Source of the DNA: Ferruginibacter paludis
GTDB lineage: Bacteria; Bacteroidota; Bacteroidia; Chitinophagales; Chitinophagaceae
DNA length: 64,000 nt
Direction: 5' to 3'
Assembly (NCBI RefSeq): GCF_030409685.1
Contig: NZ_JAUFQJ010000006.1
Span: forward strand, 434,001-498,000
Below are positions 24,860-34,197 of this stretch, one piece after another; within the stretch, counting starts at the first letter, position 1; every line of letters starts with the position of its first letter. The translations under genes and the position numbers were made by a program. The notes beneath the pieces are model-generated. The model was not told the DNA's origin. It saw nothing but the letters and a program-made list of their open reading frames with translations, and made no database searches.

Positions 24860-26701
24860 TCAGGATAAAATACCATACAGGCTTCCCCCCTTGTTAAACA
24901 ATTTGTCAATCTTCTTTTCAGTTGCTGCATCCTTAATAACAGGCGGTGCATGGTGTGGCTTTATACGGGCATCAAATACAAGCGGTCCGCTGCATCCCCA
25001 GTGTTTATTAATGGTACAGCTGTTGATACCATATAAATCATGGGATGGATTACAACGCGTAAATGCAATCCATAAAAAATTATTAAGTTGTTCGCTAACG
25101 AACGCTGCATCATCACAGATGACCAATACAGGTACTGTTTGCAGCACATCAATGCTTCCCTGCAAAAGGGTATTTAATATTTCCATTTCTTTTGCAGCAG
25201 TCCCGTAATTTTCAAAGGGCCTGGCCTGTAAGGCTATTACACCGGGCATTACCAGTGATGGCCGCTCAAAATATTGCAGTTGTTGTAAACAGGATGGTAT
25301 TTCTGTTGCCAGCTCTCTTATAATTTCTCCGTAAGCAGCCAACAGCACTTTACTGCCGGTATTTAGAGAGGTTCCGGAATAATCAAGTGTATCGATTGTG
25401 GTATTGGTATAAAAATGTACATCTCTTAAAAGATTGATGCGTTGTAAAATAAACTGCAGGTACAATTGAATATTACCAGTAGTAAGTTTGTTGGCGTCGT
25501 CTGCAGTAATAAATAAAAATTTGGCAAGGCTTAACTGCCCCGTACCCAAAATATGATTGGCAATGGTTAATATCTCTGCAGGCTGTTTGGCCGGTGCATA
25601 AGGTGTGTATCGTTCGCTGCCGATTGCCAGCAGTAACGGATGTACGCCGGCTGCATCTACTGCATGCACCTCCTTCAATCCTGGTATTTCAGCCTGTAAA
25701 GCGCTCCCTGCAATTTCATGTATCAGTTGCCCGAAACTGGTATCTTCCTGCGGTGGCCTGCCTACCACTGTAAACGGCCAGATAGCGTTTTTTTTCGCAA
25801 ATACTTTATGCACCTTCATCAATGGAAAATTGTGCCGCAGACTATAATAACCCAGGTGATCACCAAAAGGTCCTTCCGGTTTATTTTCACCGGCATGAAC
25901 TTCGCCCGTAATAACAAAATCGGCATCGGTACTTATACAAAAGTTATCTACATAAGTATACCGGAAACGCCGGCCACCCAACACGCCGGCAAAAGTCATC
26001 TCACTTATTCCTTCCGGAAGCGGCATCACTGCTGCTACGCTATGTGCCGGAGGGCCGCCTGCAAAAATGCTCACTTTAAGTGGTACCCCTTTTTTATCTG
26101 CCTTCGTTTGATGAACACCTATACCGCGGTGCAACTGGTAATGCAAACCAATTTCTTTATTCATCTCATAGTTGTTTCCGGAAAGCTGGATGCGGTACAT
26201 GCCTAAGTTGGCATGCATGATTCCTGGTTGGTCGACATCTTCTGTATACACCTGTGGCAGCGTTACAAATGCGCCTCCGTCCATGGGCCAGTGATGTACC
26301 TGTGGAATATCTTCTATTTGTATTTGCTGAAACAAAGCAGGCTTAACAACAGGATTTTTCAATGGCAATCCTTTTAATGCGGCCACACCTGCAGAAAAAT
26401 TGCGGATAGGATGTTTGATGGCTTTTACCGGATCATTCTTTAATTCAATCAATTGCTGAACCAGCAACAAGGTATCCCGGAAAATAAATTTACTTCTTTG
26501 CAAAGTGCCGAAGATATTTGATGTAGCCCTGAACTTACTGCCTTTTACATTTTCGAACAGCAAAGCCGGTCCGCCTGCTTCATGTACCCGTAAGTGTATA
26601 GCCGCCATTTCAAGATAAGGGTCTACTTCTTCTTTAATACGCACCAATTGCCTGTTTGCTTCCAGGTCTAGTAAACAAGCTTCTAAAGATTGATATGCCA
26701 T
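24860..26701 (-). CDS. UbiD family (prenylated-FMN) decarboxylase
   Basis: A 613-residue cytoplasmic protein of the UbiD family, which catalyses reversible non-oxidative decarboxylation of aromatic or unsaturated acids with prenyl-FMN made by a UbiX partner. Characteristic segments are GIGVHQTKADKKG (about 188-200), GGPPAHSVAAVMPLP (about 210-224) and PEGPFGDHLGYY (about 270-281), in which the Glu of the ExPxGPFxD-type region and nearby Arg residues belong to the active site. It is longer than the E. coli enzyme (about 500), mainly in the C-terminal part (from about 480). No ubiX or quinone-prenylation gene lies in the window, so the substrate is open; a quinone-biosynthesis role is one possibility. 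Confidence 0.85.
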   Translation of the reverse strand: MAYQSLEACLLDLEANRQLVRIKEEVDPYLEMAAIHLRVHEAGGPALLFENVKGSKFRATSNIFGTLQRSKFIFRDTLLLVQQLIELKNDPVKAIKHPIRNFSAGVAALKGLPLKNPVVKPALFQQIQIEDIPQVHHWPMDGGAFVTLPQVYTEDVDQPGIMHANLGMYRIQLSGNNYEMNKEIGLHYQLHRGIGVHQTKADKKGVPLKVSIFAGGPPAHSVAAVMPLPEGISEMTFAGVLGGRRFRYTYVDNFCISTDADFVITGEVHAGENKPEGPFGDHLGYYSLRHNFPLMKVHKVFAKKNAIWPFTVVGRPPQEDTSFGQLIHEIAGSALQAEIPGLKEVHAVDAAGVHPLLLAIGSERYTPYAPAKQPAEILTIANHILGTGQLSLAKFLFITADDANKLTTGNIQLYLQFILQRINLLRDVHFYTNTTIDTLDYSGTSLNTGSKVLLAAYGEIIRELATEIPSCLQQLQYFERPSLVMPGVIALQARPFENYGTAAKEMEILNTLLQGSIDVLQTVPVLVICDDAAFVSEQLNNFLWIAFTRCNPSHDLYGINSCTINKHWGCSGPLVFDARIKPHHAPPVIKDAATEKKIDKLFNKGGSLYGILS

Positions 26702-26770
26702 GCGGTTAGGTTTCAGTGTAAAAGTAAAACACTAAAACCATCAATTGGTTGGTAAGAGAACATAAAACTA

Positions 26771-27616
26771 TCAGTAAACATTTACAGGGCAGCCTGTTCT
26801 TGATTTTCCTCCGTTCAAGCTTGAACCTTCGCCTCCATTTATTCTGACGCTGATTGTAAAACCAGCAAAGTAATACCAGTCTTTACTTGCGGGGTTTCCG
26901 CGGACGGTGCCTGCTGCAGGATAACTAAACGCAGGCTTTAACTCATCGGCCCGGAAAGCCAGCTCCACAGCGCGGGAACCATTATTGAGTAATAGTTGTG
27001 ATTTGTCAGCATAGGTTGTACTAACATCATCAAGATAGTCGGTAAAGGTTTTTCTAAGGCCAATTTCAAAACCAACTCTTACCTGTTGATTCAATGCCAT
27101 CCTGAGACCTGCGCCAAAAGGAATTGATACCCCTGTGAGATTGTATTTTTTGCGGCCATTGTAAAATCCCTGTCCTTCTGTACCCAGGGGCTGCAGGTAA
27201 GCCTTCCGCCCAAGCGAGTCAAATGTGTATGGATTAAAATGGAAACCCGCAACACCGGCAAAGACATAGGGCGTTAAATCCTGGACCTTCAGACTGATCA
27301 AGTCGTACTCAAGCCCGAGTTGGATTTCACTTAAAGGAGAAGAAAAACTAAGGTTACGGGTGGCATTCTTGTTGGCTTTTTTATCATCGCCACTTATTTT
27401 ACCCATTTTGAACCCGGCTGTTATAAATAACTGATCTGTTAACTCGTAAGCCACACCCAAGCCACCCGCCAAATGCGCCTGATCAAAAGTAAATCTTTTA
27501 TCCTGCAGATCCCCCTGGTAATTACTCATACCTGCAAAACCCGTAACCAGTATGCGTTGCGCCTGTGTAAAAAAAACAGTCCACAAAAATGTCAGGCAAA
27601 AAAAGAATCTTTTCAT
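26771..27616 (-). CDS. Outer-membrane beta-barrel protein (DUF6089-like)
   Basis: A 281-residue exported protein with signal peptide 1-19 (ending TQAQ) and an alternating-strand pattern of an eight-stranded outer-membrane barrel: GFAGMSNYQGDLQDKRF at the start, GVAYELTDQLFITAGFKMGKI, LGLEYDLISL, YVFAGVAGFHFNPY and VPFGAGLRMALNQQVRVGFEIGLRK (shown here in pieces) and a terminal YYFAGFTISVRI strand. The NYQGDL start and aromatic turns fit the DUF6089 family of Bacteroidota. Its cargo or partner is unknown. It lies about 70 bases upstream of the UbiD-type gene on the same strand. Confidence 0.8.
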   Translation of the reverse strand: MKRFFFCLTFLWTVFFTQAQRILVTGFAGMSNYQGDLQDKRFTFDQAHLAGGLGVAYELTDQLFITAGFKMGKISGDDKKANKNATRNLSFSSPLSEIQLGLEYDLISLKVQDLTPYVFAGVAGFHFNPYTFDSLGRKAYLQPLGTEGQGFYNGRKKYNLTGVSIPFGAGLRMALNQQVRVGFEIGLRKTFTDYLDDVSTTYADKSQLLLNNGSRAVELAFRADELKPAFSYPAAGTVRGNPASKDWYYFAGFTISVRINGGEGSSLNGGKSRTGCPVNVY

Positions 27617-27834
27617 AGCGATGGTAAATTAAAGGATACATCCATTGCAACAATCATTCCCATTGTGTTTTAAATTTATGTTTACAAAATACATAAAACA
27701 ATTTCTTAAAGGGTAATATTCACTTAATTAAAAAATATTTAACTGCCGTACTATCTCCATGGGAATAAAACAGCGCTTTTACCGGATTGAAACGCCGGTT
27801 ACCTATCTTTATTATATTAATTTTGAAATGCACA

Positions 27835-28566
27835 ATGGATAAAAGTTTAAATAAATACATCAGTGAAACAGGTTTTTGTTCCAGGCGGGAAGCTGACAAA
27901 TACATTGAACAGGCAAGGGTTACAATCAATGATAATATTGCCGTAAAAGGTAACCGGGTAATGCCGGGCGATGTAGTGGAAATAGATGGAGAACCGATAA
28001 AAAAGAAAGATAAAATTGTGTACATCGTTTTTAATAAACCAGTTGGCATTACCTGCACCACCGATCTTAAAGACAAGCACAACATTATTTCCTTTATCAA
28101 CTATAAAACCAGGATATTCCCGGTAGGGAGATTGGACAAGCCATCGGAGGGATTGATATTTTTAACCAATGATGGCGATATCGTCAATAAAATTTTAAGG
28201 GCTGGCAACAATCACGAAAAAGAATATGTAGTAACTGTTGATAAGCCTATTACCAATGAATTTATTCATAAGATGGGCAACGGGGTAAAAATTTTAGACA
28301 CGGTAACAAAAAAATGTATTGTAAAACAAGAAGGAAAAAACCGCTTCCGGATTATACTTGTGCAGGGGCTTAACCGCCAGATCAGAAGGATGTGCGAAGT
28401 GCTGGGATATCATGTTGATACATTAAAACGGGTCCGCATCATGAACATTACTTTGGCAGGTTTACCTGTTGGCAAGTGGCGCTATTTCACTGCCGAAGAA
28501 ATAAAAACAATTGAAGCAAATGTTTCATCGTCTGTTAAAACTGAAGACGGGTCTTACTTTGAATAA
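27835..28566 (+). CDS. rluF: 23S rRNA pseudouridine synthase RluF-type
   Basis: This converts a uridine of 23S rRNA (U2604 in E. coli) to pseudouridine. The ATG at 27835 gives 243 residues; the frame reaches back to a TTG at 27787 that would add an unnatural hydrophobic lead. An S4-like RNA-binding domain occupies about 1-55 ([21 protein letters not shown] in part). The catalytic domain has the RsuA-family active-site motif [10 protein letters not shown] with Asp101. The terminal motif [18 protein letters not shown] is typical. A box TAATTTTG at 27818-27825 lies only nine bases before the start codon, suggesting an almost leaderless message. The gene converges on the SpoU-type methyltransferase gene, with 14 bases between stops. 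Confidence 0.88.
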   Translation: MDKSLNKYISETGFCSRREADKYIEQARVTINDNIAVKGNRVMPGDVVEIDGEPIKKKDKIVYIVFNKPVGITCTTDLKDKHNIISFINYKTRIFPVGRLDKPSEGLIFLTNDGDIVNKILRAGNNHEKEYVVTVDKPITNEFIHKMGNGVKILDTVTKKCIVKQEGKNRFRIILVQGLNRQIRRMCEVLGYHVDTLKRVRIMNITLAGLPVGKWRYFTAEEIKTIEANVSSSVKTEDGSYFE

Positions 28567-28580
28567 AGCATCCCTTGCAA

Positions 28581-29360
28581 CTATACCTTTGCTGGTAGTA
28601 CCCTTTGCTTCATCACCTCATACAAAATAATACCGGTAGCGACAGATACATTCAACGAATCAAAATCGGTCAACATAGGGATCTGAAATTGTTCGTCGCA
28701 TATTTTTAATAATGGCTGATAAACACCATGCTCTTCTCCTCCCATTACGATGGCGCAGGGCTCGCTTAAATCAAGCTCGAATACCTTTTTTGTAGCCGTC
28801 ATTTCGCTGGCAAAAACCTTTATGCCATTCAGGTGCAATTCATCCACTGTTTTCATCAGGCTGTTCACACGGCATACAGGTATTTTTTCCAATGCCCCCG
28901 CCGAGGTTAATATGGCATCTTCATTTAAAGCTCCAACACCTTTATCCGGGATAATGATACCATTAACACCAAAACAAAAGGCGCTTCTTGCAATGGCACC
29001 GATGTTACGAATATCGGTTATTCCATCCAGTATTAAAAACAACGGCACTTCTCCCTGCTCAACAATAAACGAAATAATGTCCTGCAGATTTTGATACTGA
29101 ATTTTACTGATCACTGCTATACAACCCTCATGGTTGCTGACGTTGAAGCCATTTAATTTTTCAACCGGCACTTTATTAATGGGTACCAAATTCTTTTCAG
29201 CCAGTTGTCTTATCTCATCAATCACTGTTCCATGCACGGTACTTTGCAGGTAAATGCGTTCCAGTTGTTTACCCGATTTCATGGCATCAATGACCGCTTC
29301 CCGGCCAATGACCAATGTATTTTTTTTAGGACGATGCTGCTGTTGTCTGAAATTTTTCAC
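28581..29360 (-). CDS. rlmB: SpoU/TrmH-type rRNA 2'-O-methyltransferase (RlmB-like)
   Basis: This SPOUT-fold enzyme methylates the 2'-OH of a guanosine in 23S rRNA (G2251 in E. coli RlmB) using SAM. Length 259 is near the family norm. An N-terminal substrate-binding domain (VIGREAVIDAMKSG, about 17-30) is followed by the SPOUT domain with the three motifs: LDGITDIRNIGAIARSA near 110-126, VMGGEEHGV near 205-213, and SLNVSVATGIILYEV near 234-248 forming the knotted cofactor pocket. TrmH-like tRNA specificity is an alternative. It lies about 95 bases beyond the metK stop on the same strand, but a terminator separates them. Confidence 0.87.
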   Translation of the reverse strand: MKNFRQQQHRPKKNTLVIGREAVIDAMKSGKQLERIYLQSTVHGTVIDEIRQLAEKNLVPINKVPVEKLNGFNVSNHEGCIAVISKIQYQNLQDIISFIVEQGEVPLFLILDGITDIRNIGAIARSAFCFGVNGIIIPDKGVGALNEDAILTSAGALEKIPVCRVNSLMKTVDELHLNGIKVFASEMTATKKVFELDLSEPCAIVMGGEEHGVYQPLLKICDEQFQIPMLTDFDSLNVSVATGIILYEVMKQRVLPAKV

Positions 29361-29390
29361 AATGCAAAATTAAGTGTTATTGAACAGGGA

Positions 29391-29423
29391 TAAAAAAACC
29401 ATAAGTTTTAAAAACTTATGGTT
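29391..29423 (-). terminator. Rho-independent terminator after metK
   Basis: Arms AACCATAAGTTT (29397-29408) and AAACTTATGGTT (29412-29423) pair perfectly with a three-base loop. On the minus strand a run of seven T follows. It lies 33 bases past the metK stop codon. Confidence 0.88.
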
Positions 29424-29455
29424 CGTTAAAGTATTTTTTTATGGATTGGCGGATC

Positions 29456-30715
29456 TTATTTTAATCCAAAAACTTTTTTCACCTCTTTTACTGCATCCAG
29501 TTTTTCCCAGGTAAATAATTCTACCTTCTTCTTCACTGTTTTACCATCCGGAGAACTAAATATTTTTTCCACCACCTCGTTTTTACGCCCCATGTGACCG
29601 TATGCTGCAGTTTCGCTGTACATAGGGTTACGCAATTTTAAACGCTGTTCAATAAAATAAGGGCGCATATCAAAACATGGCATTTCCATGATCTTTTTCG
29701 CAATTTCACCATCGGTTAAGTTTACTTTTGCAGTACCATAAGTAACTACATTGATGCTGGTTGGCTGAGCTACACCAATTGCATAACTTACCTGAACCAG
29801 CACTTCGTCGCAAAGCCCTGCAGCTACGAGGTTTTTAGCAATATGTCTTGTGGCATAAGCCGCACTTCTATCCACCTTGCTGGGATCTTTGCCACTAAAA
29901 GCACCACCGCCATGTGCCCCTTTCCCGCCGTATGTATCTACAATAATTTTACGACCTGTTAATCCCGTATCGCCATGCGGACCGCCAATTACAAACTTAC
30001 CTGTTGGGTTGATGTGGTATTTAATTTTATTGGTAAACAGGTGATCGTACTTGGGGTATTTTGCTCTTACCCTTGGTATCACAATATTGATGATGTCTTT
30101 TTTTATTCTTGCCAGCATGGTTTCATCTTTGCCAAAATCATCATGCTGTGTTGATACTACAATGGCATCAATACGTATAGGTTGATTGTTATCATCATAC
30201 TCCAGTGTAACCTGGCTTTTTGCATCCGGACGCAAGTATTTAATTGCTGTATTTTCCCTGCGCACTGCGGCCAATTCCAATAAAATAAAATGCGCCAGGT
30301 CCAATGCCAGTGGCATATAGTTCTCTGTTTCGTTGGTAGCATATCCAAACATCATCCCCTGGTCACCAGCACCTTGTTCTTCTTTCTTTTGCCTGTCTAC
30401 ACCCTGGTTAATATCTGCAGATTGTTCGTGGATGGCAGAAAGTATACCACATGAATTGGCCTCGAACATGTACTCACTTTTGGTATATCCTATTTTGCGG
30501 ATAACGCCACGTGCAATTTCCTGTACATCAAGATAGGCCCTACTTTTTACTTCTCCCGCCAATATTACCTGGCCGGTGGTTACCAAAGTTTCGCAAGCTA
30601 CTTTACTGTTAGGATCAAACGCTAAGAAATTATCAATTAAAGCATCGCTGATTTGATCAGCCACTTTATCCGGATGTCCTTCACTTACGGACTCTGATGT
30701 AAACAAATAAGGCAT
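29456..30715 (-). CDS. metK: S-adenosylmethionine synthase
   Basis: MetK makes SAM from methionine and ATP in the cytoplasm. At 419 residues it has the length of Bacteroidota members. N-terminal [21 protein letters not shown] in two parts (around 5-25) provides the His and Asp of the active site, followed by the QGMMFGYA loop region (about 119-126), the [16 protein letters not shown] block (about 237-252) and [16 protein letters not shown]. The transcript probably starts at the promoter box just upstream (30737-30766) and ends at the hairpin at 29391-29423. The window also holds ahcY, which hydrolyses the SAH produced by methyltransferases, so the cycle is partly present. Confidence 0.97.
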   Translation of the reverse strand: MPYLFTSESVSEGHPDKVADQISDALIDNFLAFDPNSKVACETLVTTGQVILAGEVKSRAYLDVQEIARGVIRKIGYTKSEYMFEANSCGILSAIHEQSADINQGVDRQKKEEQGAGDQGMMFGYATNETENYMPLALDLAHFILLELAAVRRENTAIKYLRPDAKSQVTLEYDDNNQPIRIDAIVVSTQHDDFGKDETMLARIKKDIINIVIPRVRAKYPKYDHLFTNKIKYHINPTGKFVIGGPHGDTGLTGRKIIVDTYGGKGAHGGGAFSGKDPSKVDRSAAYATRHIAKNLVAAGLCDEVLVQVSYAIGVAQPTSINVVTYGTAKVNLTDGEIAKKIMEMPCFDMRPYFIEQRLKLRNPMYSETAAYGHMGRKNEVVEKIFSSPDGKTVKKKVELFTWEKLDAVKEVKKVFGLK

Positions 30716-30736
30716 ATAGTTTTAAATTTTGAGTTG

Positions 30737-30766
30737 CAAAGATAAGTGTGTAGTTGTAAACAACAA
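30737..30766 (-). promoter_or_regulatory. Promoter of metK: TTG, 19 bases, TATCTTTG
   Basis: On the minus strand TTG (30766-30764) is followed after exactly 19 bases by TATCTTTG (30744-30737), matching the Bacteroidota primary promoter consensus TTTG/TAnnTTTG. The start codon is 22 bases beyond the box. Confidence 0.75.
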
Positions 30767-30815
30767 AGCCTCCAAAATTTTATGGAGGCCCTGAATGAGT
30801 AGTTGAATAACTTTT

Positions 30816-32306
30816 TTAAATTTTTGAATATACAATCCGCAGCCGCATTCTGTAATTCGGATTATTTCCACTGCCTAGTTTTATGCCGCCATAAGCCAGG
30901 CGGTTGCTGAAAGGCAGCTTGTAACCATAATACAATAAATCGTATGGCGCCGACACCCGCAAAGCGTAATTCTTTTCTTTCTTGGTTACTATACCCTGCA
31001 CATAACGACTAATGTTAAATACATAATAGTTCATCTGCAAGCCGGTAAGCTGATCAATTTTTTTGAGCTGATTTCCGCCGAAATAGGCGTAGTCAATTCC
31101 TCCCGTTGGGTAAAAAGGTTGTGCGCTTGTGTTAGGATTATAAAACGTTGATGGATTCAGGTCGTACGGCAACGGCTTGTAATTCCACGCCCCGGTATCA
31201 ATTCTATCCACGTACAAAAATGACGGCGCAGAGAGGGCTGTTGCCAGAGAAGGAATTTCCTCCATCACCAGTTCTGCACGGTGTATGATGCTGTTTTTAA
31301 AAGTGTCCAGACCCGGGATCACCAGGTTGGCATAAGTTCCCGGCGTTGCCTGGATAAATATTTCATTCGAAACAGGATTTTCATATTGAGAACCTTCCCT
31401 GTTTCTATTGACATAATTGGCAGTAGCAGAATTGGATACGCCTGTACTTAAAGATACAACACTCCATGAAGAATGCGCCGTGTCGATTGGCACTCCGTTC
31501 TTTCTGCGATAATGAATTTCGAGCCTTGTAGCGGCATCCGTAAGACTGACATAAAATAGCCCGTTGTTATCTGAACTTGCATCAGTTTGTACTGCAAAAC
31601 CCTTGAACACGGTTTTAAATAGTGAGTCGGAATTAAACGTTTTGCCAGTAGTTGAATCGCTGTTGGCAAGAATCTTGGCCAAAAAAGATGGATTCAATGG
31701 AATCCTTACCTGGTAGTTAACCGAATCTTTATGATTGTCTAAAAAAGTATAATTTGCCAGGTTGGCCGGAATAACTGTAACTTCTCCCAATAAATTGGAA
31801 GGGGTAACAGCCGGCTGATAATTGATTTGATAGGAAGTGTCGGGTTTGAAATTGGTTTCTGCATCACTCATCTCAAATACCCGCAAATGCTGTGGCCTGG
31901 TTGAATCGCCATAAAAGCCTTTGTAGGAAAGGCAAAGTACAACAGAATCAAAACCTGTACCTGCAGGCGCAAAAGGTTGACCTATGGTATCTTTACTGTT
32001 GCCGAAATAATATGGGAAAAAGCGGGGTTTAAGCTCCATATATATCCTGGCGTCGGTTTTGCCAAAAAGCGGATCGCTGGTAATACTTCCCAATACATGC
32101 ACATCGCCAATGGAAACTCTTGTACTGTCAGGGGATAATATTCCCTGGGTAGCAATAACAGAAAGGGTATCAGCAAAAGTATGCACATTGTCAACAGCTG
32201 GTATAAGATCCTGACCAACCTTGGTGGTATCTATCTTTGTACAACTCCATGAAACAAGGGAAACAACTCCAATAGCTAAAAATAAACGTAAAAATTTTCT
32301 TTGCAC
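30816..32306 (-). CDS. DUF4270 family exported lipoprotein
   Basis: A 496-residue protein of the DUF4270 family, restricted to Bacteroidota and usually next to the starch-synthase-like and pantothenate genes, exactly as here. The N-terminus MQRKFLRLFLAIGVVSLVSWSC carries a lipobox-like LVSWSC ending at residue 22, so it is predicted to be anchored in the outer membrane. The mature part is beta-rich with DTTKVGQDLIPAVD near 26-39 and many Ser/Thr/Asp turns. Function is unknown; a link with surface glycan or carbon storage is only suggested by its neighbours. It starts 36 bases after the GT5-type gene stop on the same strand. Confidence 0.8.
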   Translation of the reverse strand: MQRKFLRLFLAIGVVSLVSWSCTKIDTTKVGQDLIPAVDNVHTFADTLSVIATQGILSPDSTRVSIGDVHVLGSITSDPLFGKTDARIYMELKPRFFPYYFGNSKDTIGQPFAPAGTGFDSVVLCLSYKGFYGDSTRPQHLRVFEMSDAETNFKPDTSYQINYQPAVTPSNLLGEVTVIPANLANYTFLDNHKDSVNYQVRIPLNPSFLAKILANSDSTTGKTFNSDSLFKTVFKGFAVQTDASSDNNGLFYVSLTDAATRLEIHYRRKNGVPIDTAHSSWSVVSLSTGVSNSATANYVNRNREGSQYENPVSNEIFIQATPGTYANLVIPGLDTFKNSIIHRAELVMEEIPSLATALSAPSFLYVDRIDTGAWNYKPLPYDLNPSTFYNPNTSAQPFYPTGGIDYAYFGGNQLKKIDQLTGLQMNYYVFNISRYVQGIVTKKEKNYALRVSAPYDLLYYGYKLPFSNRLAYGGIKLGSGNNPNYRMRLRIVYSKI

Positions 32307-32342
32307 AAAAACAATATTTAATGAATGGGCTGGGTCTTATCC

Positions 32343-33155
32343 CTATTTAGCAAGGTCGTTATATAATTGTAAATAGTCTGTTAAATCACTTTCCGCATTA
32401 TAAGGCAATGTTTTTTTGCCTTTTATTTTGCTGAATTCTTCTACTAATTTTTTATCCACTTTTTCTGCCCCAAAAGTAACAGCATCTGCAAATGCGGCAC
32501 CGCCCCTGAACATCGCAACATTATTAATGTCCTTAAAATATTCAAGTTCCTTTTTGGTAACGTTATCATTGATTGTAATGAGCTTTAAAAAATCAGCACC
32601 CAACTTTTCCTTGAATGTTGTTTGGCCAATTGTGTACACTACTTTGCAATTACTGAACACAGGTTCTTTTTTGTAAGCTGCTTTTATAAACATAGGTATC
32701 AATCCTGTCATCCAGCCACTGCAATGGATAATATCCGGAGGCCAGCCAAATTTTTTCACCGTTTCAAGAGCCCCTTTACAAAAGAGTGCTGTTCTTAATC
32801 CATTGTCATCATACCACTTTTCGTTTTCGTCGGTAAAAACTGTTTTACGTTTAAAAAAATCCTCGTTATCTAAAAAATAAACCTGCAATCTTGCATTGGG
32901 AAGCGAAGCTACTTTAATCACCAGTGGATAATCATCTCCATCTATTGAAACATTAATACCTGATAAACGAACCACTTCATGCAAACGGTGTCTTCTTTCA
33001 TTGATAATTCCAAAACGTGGCATAATGCACCTTACCTCCATGCCGCTGTCGTTTGCCTTTACTGCCAGTTTATTAATGATCTCTGCAAACTCTGTAAGTT
33101 CAACGTAGGGAGACATTTCATTGGCAATGAATAAAATTCGTTTTTTTGTTGACAT
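32343..33155 (-). CDS. Starch-synthase catalytic-domain protein (GT5 N-terminal half only)
   Basis: A 270-residue cytoplasmic protein covering only the N-terminal Rossmann half of glycogen/starch synthases. ILFIANEMSPYVELTEFAEIINKLA in two pieces (about 6-31) replaces the usual KTGGLADV region, with glutamate/alanine in place of the Lys-Thr-Gly-Gly ADP-glucose loop. PPDIIHCSGWMTGLIPMFIK in part (about 139-158) corresponds to the DWHT region. The C-terminal nucleotide-sugar-binding half (the second Rossmann domain) is absent and the frame stops naturally, so this is the short form commonly found beside DUF4270 and panC rather than a truncation. Whether it binds a sugar nucleotide or only a glycan is unknown. 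Confidence 0.82.
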   Translation of the reverse strand: MSTKKRILFIANEMSPYVELTEFAEIINKLAVKANDSGMEVRCIMPRFGIINERRHRLHEVVRLSGINVSIDGDDYPLVIKVASLPNARLQVYFLDNEDFFKRKTVFTDENEKWYDDNGLRTALFCKGALETVKKFGWPPDIIHCSGWMTGLIPMFIKAAYKKEPVFSNCKVVYTIGQTTFKEKLGADFLKLITINDNVTKKELEYFKDINNVAMFRGGAAFADAVTFGAEKVDKKLVEEFSKIKGKKTLPYNAESDLTDYLQLYNDLAK

Positions 33156-33200
33156 TTGTGATTGATTAGATTAAAACAGAAGGATTTCCATAAAGGGACG

Positions 33201-33229
33201 CAAAGTTAAGATAATTTTATTAAAATCAA
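33201..33229 (-). promoter_or_regulatory. Promoter of the GT5-type/DUF4270 operon
   Basis: Minus-strand TAACTTTG (33208-33201) with a TTG (33229-33227) 18 bases upstream. It lies in the 109-base divergent gap shared with panC, about 45 bases before the GT5-type start codon. Confidence 0.65.
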
Positions 33230-33264
33230 TCTCAACGTAGATTTGAAGCTCAATAAAAGCCAAT

Positions 33265-34110
33265 ATGATCATAGTAAAAAAGATTACGGACGTTCAACAA
33301 TTTTTGGCAAAACGTAATGCGAAGCAAAAGTCAACTGGCTTTGTACCAACTATGGGTGCATTACACGATGGGCACATTTCACTCATCAAAGCCGCAAAAA
33401 AGGAAACAGGTGTCGTAGTTTGCAGCATATTCGTAAATCCGACCCAGTTCAACGATCCTAAAGATTTTGAGAAATACCCCGTCACCATAGAGTCGGATAT
33501 TTACCTGCTGGAAAAAGCAGGGTGCGATGTTTTGTTTTTGCCTGCGGTAGCCGAAATGTATCCCCAAGGTTTGCAAACAAGCCTCCATTTTGAGCTCGGA
33601 TTTATTGAAACGATACTTGAAGGAGAATTCAGGCCGGGGCATTTTCAAGGCGTTTGCCAGGTGGTATACCGGTTATTGGAAATTATTACGCCGGACAAAT
33701 TATTTTTAGGGCAAAAGGATTTTCAGCAATGCATGGTAATCAGGAAAATGGCTGCGACATTTTTCCCGGGGCTGGACATTATCATTTGCCCTACACAAAG
33801 AGAAAGCTCTGGCCTGGCAATGAGTAGTCGTAATAAACGGTTGAGTGATGCGGATAAAATAACAGCTACAGCAATATTTGAAACAATGCAGTATGTAAAA
33901 AATAACATACAACCGGGAGATTTAAATCTGCTTCAACAAAAAGCTGTCCGGCAGCTGACTGCAAAAGGATTTAGAGTTGATTATGTGACTATAGCCGATG
34001 TCTTTACATTGCGGTTGCAGGAAAGCTGGGATGGAGAAGAGCAGATAGTGGTATTGGTAGCTGCATTTTTAAATGAAGTAAGACTGATTGATAATTTGAT
34101 ACTAAATTAA
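33265..34110 (+). CDS. panC: Pantoate-beta-alanine ligase
   Basis: This ATP-dependent enzyme joins pantoate and beta-alanine to form pantothenate (coenzyme A precursor). The 281 residues include the nucleotidyltransferase-type PTMGALHDGHISLI (about 28-41, HxGH) and VFVNPTQF-like FVNPTQFNDPKDFEKYP (about 57-73) plus LFLGQKDFQQ (about 148-157) and SSRNKRLS (about 189-196). The start ATG at 33265 is divergent from the GT5-type gene. panB lies about 9 kb downstream and not in the same operon; panD and panE are not in the window. A YbhN-like membrane protein follows after 87 bases. Confidence 0.95.
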   Translation: MIIVKKITDVQQFLAKRNAKQKSTGFVPTMGALHDGHISLIKAAKKETGVVVCSIFVNPTQFNDPKDFEKYPVTIESDIYLLEKAGCDVLFLPAVAEMYPQGLQTSLHFELGFIETILEGEFRPGHFQGVCQVVYRLLEIITPDKLFLGQKDFQQCMVIRKMAATFFPGLDIIICPTQRESSGLAMSSRNKRLSDADKITATAIFETMQYVKNNIQPGDLNLLQQKAVRQLTAKGFRVDYVTIADVFTLRLQESWDGEEQIVVLVAAFLNEVRLIDNLILN

Positions 34111-34197
34111 TTATAGGGCCATAAAAACATTCCGCTGACAGCATCGTTTTTTAGTATTCTGAAACGTTTGTTTTTTACTTTGTAATTTTAGCTCCAT

